This document shows, in pieces, positions 6,338 to 11,224 of a DNA stretch of 11,224 nt. A program made the translations under genes and the position numbers. Positions within the stretch are counted from its first letter, which is position 1, and each line of letters opens with the position of its first letter. The notes beneath the pieces were generated by a model. It saw only the letters and a program-made list of their open reading frames with translations, ran no database searches and was not told the origin of the DNA. The stretch lies in the NCBI RefSeq assembly GCF_024708915.1, contig NZ_JANJXQ010000174.1, positions 1 to 11,224 on the forward strand, written 5' to 3'. Source of the DNA: Thiobacillus sp. (GTDB taxonomy: Bacteria > Pseudomonadota > Gammaproteobacteria > Burkholderiales > Thiobacillaceae).

Positions 6338-6999
6338 CCCCGCACCTCCACGCTATCCCAGGCGGGAACCTGCACCACGCCGTTTTCCAGGCGGACGCGG
6401 AAAAAGCGCGGTTGCGGGTCGGCGGGTTTGGAAAAGTCCAGGTCGTGCAGCATGAATCCCAGGTCGCGGGTTTCATCGTGCGGCGGCGGCTCGGCTGCCG
6501 GATCGCCGACCAGCCTGAAGTTCGCCGCAAATTCGCGGCAGCCGAGATAAGGCTGGTTTACGCACTGCCCCTTGGCCGCGCGGCGCTCGAACATTTCGAA
6601 GTACTTTGCCGCACTGGCATCTGGGTCGCGTGCGGGCAGGAACTCCAGATCGGCGTGCACCCGGTAGGCCACATCGCGCAGGAACAGGCCGGCGCGCTGC
6701 TGGCGGTCGTCTTCGATGTTGAGGCCAAGATCGCCGCGCCCGTTCTTCATGGCCGTTTCGACGTTGCGGGTGGACACCACACTGGCCACTTCGTTGCGTC
6801 GCAGGTTGATCCAGCGGATCGGCTTGAGCACTTCTATTTTGCGTATATGCCAGCGGATTGCGGGTTTCCATAGAATGGCTTCGAAGCAGGCGCGCGCGGC
6901 GGAGGGCGTCATCACGTCGTAGCTGACCCGTTCGACCTTCATTTCGGGGCGGGTGAAGCAGGCCCAAGGGCCAGAGAGTTCCAAACAAAATGTCTTCAT
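6334..6999 (-). CDS. cas5c: Cas5c (Cas5d), crRNA-processing endoribonuclease of type I-C
   Basis: In type I-C, which lacks Cas6, Cas5c cuts the repeat hairpin and stays on the 5' handle. The chosen ATG gives 221 residues; GGGAG lies five bases upstream. A TTG at 7017 in the same frame overlaps the cas3 stop and would put that ribosome site inside the gene, so it is less likely. Family motifs are the opening MKTFCLELSGPWACFTRPEM, SYDVMTPSAARACFEAILWKP, IRWINLRRNEVAS, LRDVAYRVHADLEF and QPYLGCREFAANF. In the Bacillus halodurans enzyme a Tyr, a Lys and a His were reported as catalytic. Here the residue before WKP is Leu (L43) where I recall Tyr in that enzyme, so the catalytic set may differ, as seen in other members. 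The gene overlaps cas8c by 4 bp. Confidence 0.95.
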   Translation of the reverse strand: MKTFCLELSGPWACFTRPEMKVERVSYDVMTPSAARACFEAILWKPAIRWHIRKIEVLKPIRWINLRRNEVASVVSTRNVETAMKNGRGDLGLNIEDDRQQRAGLFLRDVAYRVHADLEFLPARDPDASAAKYFEMFERRAAKGQCVNQPYLGCREFAANFRLVGDPAAEPPPHDETRDLGFMLHDLDFSKPADPQPRFFRVRLENGVVQVPAWDSVEVRG

Positions 7000-7009
7000 T
7001 TTTCTCCCT

Positions 7010-9271
7010 TCAAACAATTGCGCTAGCCGAATTGGGCGGCGTTCCTTCTGGGTTCAGCCCAAGCTCAGGATGGTAGAGCCAGTCACTCATTTGTATGTAA
7101 AGGCCCGGCATCAGCTCCACGATATCTCCTTGTTGCAGCAGGGCTTGTGCTTCGCGCCGGTGGATGTTGACCGTGTAGCGCTGGAGTTTGCGCATCAGCC
7201 AGCGTTGCGGGCCTTCGAGGCGCAGCGTTGCCAGCCATTTGTCGATGCTGTTGTCCTGTCCATCAGTTCCCCGGTACAGCACGATGATGGATGCGTTGTC
7301 TTCGTCGCGGATCAGCCTGAAGTTATCAGCAGCAGTGCGGAAATTGACGGCCAGTTCATCGCCATCGAGCTTGTTGTTGGCCATGAACAGGTCGCCGCAG
7401 ATGCCGTGCTCATCGAGCGTGCAGGCGGCAAAGAGCTGCCGGAAATATTGCTCGAACCTCATACATGAAAGAGGCGATTCGGTAACGCCATACAGCACGC
7501 TTTTGCAGGCGTTTTCGCCTTTCCTCAAGAGTCCCGGAGGCGCGGGTTTAGGTGGAACGAAGACGACGACTTCGCCTTTTTCAGTAAGACCCCCTTCACG
7601 GTTGCAGCGGCCCGCCGCCTGGGCGATGGAGTCCAGTCCAGCGAGTGCGCGGTAGACAACCGGGAAATCCACATCGACCCCGGCTTCGACCAGCTGCGTG
7701 CTGACTACCCGCGTTGGAACACCAGATTTGAGCCGGGCCTTGATCTCGGCGATGCGTTGCGAACGGTGCGCACCGCACAGCAGCGCTGATAGATGTAGCG
7801 TGCCTTCGGGTAGCAGTTCCCACAGCGCGCGGGCGTCTTTGCGGGTGTTGACGATGGCGAGTACCGAATCGTGGCGGGCCAGGTCATCCGCCACTTGAGG
7901 CCATTCGGAAGCTTGCTGCCAATCGGCGGGCAGGCGCACATTCACCCGTTCCAGCGCCTGATAAAGCGCATCGGGATCGTCGATGATTTCCCGCACATCG
8001 TCCAGGCCACGCAGGTTCTGGCTGGGGTCGAAATATTCACGCGTGGACAGGGCGGGCTGGGTGGCGGTGGACAGCACGACGGACACGCCGTAGTGGCGGG
8101 CCAGGAGCTTCAGCACGTCGAGGATGGGTTGCAGGAACTCCGGCGGCAGGAGTTGCGCTTCGTCGAGGATGACGACCGAATCGACCAGATTGTGCAGCTT
8201 GCGGCAGCGCGAAGTACGCGCGGCGAACAGCGATTCGAAGAACTGCACGTTGGTGGTGACGACGATGGGCGCATCCCAGTTTTCGCAAGCCAGGCGTGAG
8301 GCGGTGTTTTCCTGGCCGGGATCGGACTCGGCGTTGCTGTGATGCTCGATGACGGCTTCGCCAAAGATGCTGCGGAAAATGTCTGCCGTCTGCTCGATGA
8401 TGCTGGTGTAGGGAATGACGTGGATAACACGACGCTTGCCGTGCGTGCGGGCGTGTTCGAGTGCGAATGCCATGCCGGAGAGCGTCTTGCCGCCGCCAGT
8501 CGGAACGGTCAAGGAAAACAGGCCAGGTTCGAGCGCGGCCTTCTCACGGCACTGGCGCAGGATGTCGGCGCGCAGCGCGTTGACCGGCGTGGAGTCAGCC
8601 TTCGCCGCGAGTTTGGCCATGTGGGCGTCGAACCGGGGAGCGAGCCGATCCAGTGTTGGCCATTGATTGCGTTGTGCGAATTTCTCCGCATCCATGTAAC
8701 GCTCGGTGTCGAGAAAATCCGCATCGACCAGTGCCGAGAACAACATGCGTACCCACAAGGCGAAACCATCCCGGCCGCCCGGGATGGCGCGCAAATTGGG
8801 TTGGAAATCGCCATGATCAAGGATGTGGGCAGGCGGGCTTTCGGCCAGCGCCTCGTCGAGTTCCGCGCGGCTGTCGATGGCGGCAAGCCGAACCTCAAGG
8901 CCGCCGAACCAGTCCGCCAGCCCAGCGTGGTGGCCGGCGATCAGATAGGCCAGCACGCGTCCGGCAGCATCAAAACGGTCGCACGCCAGTATTGCCCCAG
9001 CCGTCGAATGTGGCGCTTTTCCTGCTTCGCCCTGGATATGCGCGTCCACTTCAAAGCCGCTGGCGAGACGAATGTAATTCTGGAAACGCTGCCGGTATTT
9101 GCCAAGGTCATGCCAACGGCCGGCCAGCCGCGCCCACTCTGGGCCAAAGGCGCACGCAAATTCGGCGGCAAGGGCGGCGACGCTGGTGAGATGTTCATCC
9201 AGGTCATGCGGGTCGCGCCAACTTCCGTCGGTATTCTGGGCAGCGTGGGCAATGGGACGGTGATGAGCCAT
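7010..9271 (-). CDS. cas3: Cas3, HD nuclease-helicase
   Basis: Cas3 is recruited to the target R-loop and degrades DNA using ATP. From the chosen ATG it has 753 residues. The N-terminal HD domain shows H27, WHDLGKY with H54-D55, H88 (PHSTAG) and GHH at 113-115. The SF2 helicase part shows Walker A TGGGKT (258-263), DEAQ (370-373), STAT (401-404), VEAGVDVDFP (528-537) and motif VI QAAGRCNREG (551-560). Both activities look intact. The ATG at 9271 has AGG nine bases upstream; an ATG at 9280 and a TTG at 9301 are alternatives, and the last would overlap the regulator gene. The start lies 11 bp after the WYL regulator stop and the stop lies 11 bp before the cas5c start, so cas3 sits inside the operon. 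A 341-codon opposite-strand frame is a shadow. Confidence 0.97.
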   Translation of the reverse strand: MAHHRPIAHAAQNTDGSWRDPHDLDEHLTSVAALAAEFACAFGPEWARLAGRWHDLGKYRQRFQNYIRLASGFEVDAHIQGEAGKAPHSTAGAILACDRFDAAGRVLAYLIAGHHAGLADWFGGLEVRLAAIDSRAELDEALAESPPAHILDHGDFQPNLRAIPGGRDGFALWVRMLFSALVDADFLDTERYMDAEKFAQRNQWPTLDRLAPRFDAHMAKLAAKADSTPVNALRADILRQCREKAALEPGLFSLTVPTGGGKTLSGMAFALEHARTHGKRRVIHVIPYTSIIEQTADIFRSIFGEAVIEHHSNAESDPGQENTASRLACENWDAPIVVTTNVQFFESLFAARTSRCRKLHNLVDSVVILDEAQLLPPEFLQPILDVLKLLARHYGVSVVLSTATQPALSTREYFDPSQNLRGLDDVREIIDDPDALYQALERVNVRLPADWQQASEWPQVADDLARHDSVLAIVNTRKDARALWELLPEGTLHLSALLCGAHRSQRIAEIKARLKSGVPTRVVSTQLVEAGVDVDFPVVYRALAGLDSIAQAAGRCNREGGLTEKGEVVVFVPPKPAPPGLLRKGENACKSVLYGVTESPLSCMRFEQYFRQLFAACTLDEHGICGDLFMANNKLDGDELAVNFRTAADNFRLIRDEDNASIIVLYRGTDGQDNSIDKWLATLRLEGPQRWLMRKLQRYTVNIHRREAQALLQQGDIVELMPGLYIQMSDWLYHPELGLNPEGTPPNSASAIV

Positions 9272-9281
9272 GTTTCTCATC

Positions 9282-10289
9282 CTACCCGCCGTCAGGCTCA
9301 ATTTCCGGGCCTGGCGCTACGCCTTGCCGATACTGCCCTGCCGCCACATCAAGCTGATTTCTGACAGCCTCGCGCAACGCGCCAGGCGCGACGACTTCAA
9401 CCTCCGCTCCGTGCTTGAGGATGTCCATCAGGAGTTCGCGGTCGTCCGAGTACGGCACGGCGAGTTCATAGCGGCCGTCTTCCAGCCAGCGGCTTTGTTG
9501 CCGGGGGTGCCAGATTTCGTCGGCCACCCAGCGGGCACGTTTGGGGGTGAATCGCAGGACGGCGGTGGCGACGGGCAGGCCGGCAAAGATGCCGTAGGCG
9601 CTGGCGAGTTCGCGGTTGAGTGTGGATTCGGCGATGGCTTTTGCGGCTTTGCCGAGCGGTATGGCGGCGCGGATGCATTCGACGGCGAAGATGCGCAGGC
9701 CTTTTTTGTCGTGGCACCAGGCGTCCAGGTACCAGTTGTCGCGGTAATGGGTAAGACGTTGCGGGGAGATTTCGCGGGCGCCGGTTTGGTCTCGCTCGCG
9801 GTTGTAGTAGTCGATCCTGAGGCGGCGGCGCTGCAGGACGGCGCCGGCGACGGTTTGAAAGTGGCGGAGGTTTTTCTGGCGCGCGGCGGCGGCCAGGATG
9901 CGTATGCGTTGCGCGGCCTCGCCGGCGCCCAGGTGGTTGCTGCCCAGCAGCTTGTCGATGCGGGCTTGCAGCGGCCGCAGGTGGCCGTCGAGCAGCCCGG
10001 GTTCCAGGTTGGCGAGCAGATGCCTCAGCGTGACGAGAGCGTGCAGTTCGGCGGGGGTGAACCACAGGCCGGGGAGCGCGTGGCTGCCGTCGGCGGTGTC
10101 GTAGCGATAGCCGCCGCGTTCGCTGTCGTGGATGAGCGGGGCGCCGAGGCGGTCGCGCAGGTCGGCGATGAGGCGGGCGAGGGTGGAACGCGAAAAGCCG
10201 TGCTCATCGATGAGCACGCTGCGGGGCAGGCCTGTCCGCCGCCCGTCCAGCAGGCGGTGAAGGCGATAGAGTTCGTCGAATTTGCTCAC
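9282..10289 (-). CDS. WYL-domain transcriptional regulator (YafY/DeoR-like) linked to the cas operon
   Basis: The 335-residue product has three parts: an N-terminal winged helix-turn-helix (about 1-65: FDELYRLHRLLDGRR, then the recognition region GFSRSTLARLIADLRDRLGAPLIHDSERGGYRY), a central WYL domain with the literal motif NWYLDAWC (W186-Y187-L188), and a C-terminal WCX-like domain (about 240-315). WYL proteins are thought to sense nucleic acids or nucleotides, and several regulate CRISPR-Cas or phage defence loci. The stop (TAG) is 11 bp before the chosen cas3 start, so it probably leads the cas transcript and may control it and itself. The GTG start at 10289 is chosen because homologues begin near SKFDELYRL. 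The frame continues to a TTG at 10394 with low-complexity sequence covering a palindrome. No clear Shine-Dalgarno precedes the GTG, so the start is less certain. Confidence 0.9.
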   Translation of the reverse strand: MSKFDELYRLHRLLDGRRTGLPRSVLIDEHGFSRSTLARLIADLRDRLGAPLIHDSERGGYRYDTADGSHALPGLWFTPAELHALVTLRHLLANLEPGLLDGHLRPLQARIDKLLGSNHLGAGEAAQRIRILAAAARQKNLRHFQTVAGAVLQRRRLRIDYYNRERDQTGAREISPQRLTHYRDNWYLDAWCHDKKGLRIFAVECIRAAIPLGKAAKAIAESTLNRELASAYGIFAGLPVATAVLRFTPKRARWVADEIWHPRQQSRWLEDGRYELAVPYSDDRELLMDILKHGAEVEVVAPGALREAVRNQLDVAAGQYRQGVAPGPEIEPDGG

Positions 10290-10322
10290 GGGTGCCGGTG
10301 GCGTTTGTTGGTTTTTCTCTGC

Positions 10323-10352
10323 GTGTCCGGTTCGGGCCGTGTCAATAGTGTC
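10323..10352. promoter_or_regulatory. Three GTGTC direct repeats around a TTGACA box
   Basis: GTGTC occurs at 10323-10327, 10339-10343 and 10348-10352, and the middle one overlaps a minus-strand TTGACA (10345-10340) upstream of the regulator gene. Short direct repeats over a -35 box could be operator half-sites for the WYL protein. The motif is short and spacing is uneven (16 and 9 bp), so chance is a real alternative. Confidence 0.25.
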
Positions 10353-10362
10353 GTGCAATGAG

Positions 10363-10396
10363 GCATGCCCGACAAGTCGGGCGCTTGGAAGCAAAC
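10363..10396 (+). repeat. Solitary degenerate CRISPR repeat
   Basis: The plus strand here aligns block by block with the crRNA-sense repeat: GCAT, GCCCGAC, a short loop (AA instead of CTCACG), GTCGGGCGC, two extra bases TT, then GGAAGCAAAC against GGATTGAAAC. About 27 of 37 repeat positions are kept, including the hairpin stem and the AAAC end. The orientation is opposite to the array: crRNA sense is the plus strand, giving a would-be spacer beginning at 10397. Part of the match follows automatically from the palindrome. No plus-strand promoter was recognised. Confidence 0.5.
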
Positions 10397-10523
10397 TGCT
10401 GAGCCCGCAGCCGGCTTGGGTTTTCTTGGCGCCTGAATGAGCGGCATGGCGGCGCGTTGCAGGGCATCGGCGCGCGCGACTTTCCCCGCAGGCGCAGGCG
10501 GGCGGTGCCAGCCACGGTCCGCT

Positions 10524-11224
10524 TCAGCCGATCCCCAGATCCTGTGCCAGCCCGGCGTGGGTGATCTTGCCTGCGTGGACCTGCAGTCCCGCTTGCAGTC
10601 CGGCGTCCGCGTCCAGTGCGGCCAGGCCCTGGGCCGCCAGCGCCCGCACATAGGGCAGGGTGGCATGGGTGAGTGCGTCGGTGGCGGTGCGGGCGACGGC
10701 GCCGGGCATGTTGGTAACGCAGTAGTGGACGATGCCTTCGACGATGAAGAACGGGGCGCTGTGGGTGGTGGGGCGGGAGGTTTCGGCGATGCCGCCCTGG
10801 TCGATGGCCACGTCCACCAGCACCGAACCCGGCGGCATCCGCTGCAGCAAGGCGCGGCTGATCAGGCGCGGCGTGTGGCGGCCGGAAATCTGTACCGCGC
10901 CGATGACGATGTCGGCCTGCGCGAGGCCGTCGGCAATCGCCCGCGGCGAGGAAAACCGCGTTGCCACCCGCGGGCCGAACAGCGCTTCGGCGTGGGCGAG
11001 CTTGTCGGCCTGCTGGTCGAGCAGGGTGACCTGCGCGCCGAGGCCGGTGGCCGTGCGTGCGGCGCTCATGCCGACAACGCCGGCGCCGATGATGAGCACA
11101 TGCGCAGGCGGCACGCCGGGCATGCCGCTGATCAGCTTGCCGTTGCCGCCGTGGGAGGTGTGCAGCCCGAGTGCGCCCATCTGCGGCGCCAGCCGCCCGG
11201 CAATGTCGGACATCGGCTGCAGCA
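10524..11224 (-). CDS. ald: Alanine dehydrogenase, C-terminal part (5' end outside the window)
   Basis: Alanine dehydrogenase interconverts L-alanine and pyruvate plus ammonium using NAD. The visible 233 or so codons correspond to the NAD-binding and C-terminal part of a protein usually about 370 residues long. Features are PMSDIAGRLAPQMGA at the edge, the Rossmann loop LIIGAGVVGMSAA, DIVIGAVQISGRHTPRLIS, the signature VLVDVAIDQGG-ETSRPTTHS, GIVHYCVTNMPGAVARTATDALTHATLPYV, and a final HAGKITHAGLAQDLGIG. The frame is open to the window edge, so the Met at 11213 is internal and the substrate-binding Lys and His of the N-terminal domain are not visible. It is a housekeeping gene with no known CRISPR role and probably marks the border of the inserted locus. 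Confidence 0.95.
   Translation of the reverse strand, partial: LQPMSDIAGRLAPQMGALGLHTSHGGNGKLISGMPGVPPAHVLIIGAGVVGMSAARTATGLGAQVTLLDQQADKLAHAEALFGPRVATRFSSPRAIADGLAQADIVIGAVQISGRHTPRLISRALLQRMPPGSVLVDVAIDQGGIAETSRPTTHSAPFFIVEGIVHYCVTNMPGAVARTATDALTHATLPYVRALAAQGLAALDADAGLQAGLQVHAGKITHAGLAQDLGIG

Larger units (their letters stand above)
10290..10523. other. Gene-free interval between alanine dehydrogenase and the WYL-cas operon
   Basis: These 234 bp contain no convincing gene. They should hold the promoter of the WYL-cas operon. On the minus strand there is a perfect TTGACA (10345-10340), but no good -10 at 16-19 bp, so any promoter here would be weak or activator-dependent. Three GTGTC direct repeats (10323, 10339 and 10348) surround it. 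A degenerate copy of the CRISPR repeat occupies 10363-10396. A small CCCGC/GCGGG hairpin after the alanine dehydrogenase stop lacks a T-run, so I see no standard terminator. Confidence 0.6.

Noticed and set aside
5507..6550. 347-codon plus-strand open frame opposite cas8c and cas5c
   Set aside because: It lies antisense to well-recognised cas genes, has no recognisable domain, and long antisense frames are common at this GC content.
8339..9364. 341-codon plus-strand open frame opposite cas3
   Set aside because: Antisense shadow of the cas3 HD and helicase region, with no recognisable family features.
9270..10361. 363-codon plus-strand open frame opposite the WYL regulator
   Set aside because: The minus-strand frame has clear HTH and WYL motifs. 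This frame is low-complexity Val/Ala/Gly-rich sequence typical of a shadow.
10363..10384. The palindrome read as an intrinsic terminator for alanine dehydrogenase
   Set aside because: No T-run follows on either strand, and the similarity to the CRISPR repeat extends beyond the palindrome.
10290..10394. N-terminal extension of the WYL regulator to a TTG at 10394
   Set aside because: The added residues resemble no HTH protein and would place the repeat-like palindrome in coding sequence; homologues begin at SKFDELYRL.

Overview
The window holds a nearly complete type I-C CRISPR-Cas locus from a GC-rich proteobacterium. The exact taxon cannot be read from the sequence. A perfect match to the IHF consensus and an rRNA-type boxA in the leader fit a beta- or gammaproteobacterium. 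All cas genes lie on the minus strand in the canonical I-C order cas3 - cas5c - cas8c - cas7 - cas4 - cas1 - cas2 - leader - array. The right-hand flank is the 3' part of an alanine dehydrogenase gene, which looks like chromosomal background.

Layout, left to right. 1-1023: a CRISPR array, transcribed right to left, with 14 full 37-nt repeats, one cut repeat at the left edge and 14 spacers; it continues outside the window. 1024-1201: the leader, with an IHF site next to the first repeat and a boxA further upstream. 1202-3152: the adaptation genes cas2, cas1 and cas4. 3195-3739: a plus-strand antitoxin/toxin pair (PF09720-type antitoxin, RelE/ParE-type toxin) inserted against the operon between cas7 and cas4. 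3744-9271: the effector genes cas7, cas8c (with a probable internal cas11c start), cas5c and cas3. 9282-10289: a WYL-domain regulator whose stop codon lies just before the cas3 start. 10290-10523: a gene-free stretch with a degenerate copy of the CRISPR repeat. 10524-11224: alanine dehydrogenase, 5' end missing.

How it works together: Cas1-Cas2-Cas4 choose and integrate spacers at the leader end. Cas5c cuts the array transcript at the repeat hairpin, leaving an 11-nt 5' handle. Cas5c, Cas7, Cas8c and Cas11c form the surveillance complex and Cas3 degrades the target. The WYL protein is the natural candidate regulator. Two spacers encode, on one strand, peptides resembling the same conserved segment of phage terminase large subunit, so the array appears directed at tailed phages.

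The points most worth a second look are the inverted toxin-antitoxin pair inside the cas operon; two repeat-like sequences outside the array (a 12-nt exact match at the toxin start and a 34-nt degenerate repeat upstream of the regulator), which suggest crRNA-like regulatory guides of the CreA/CreR kind; and the leader with both boxA and IHF elements. All functional statements rest on reading motifs by eye; no database search was run.
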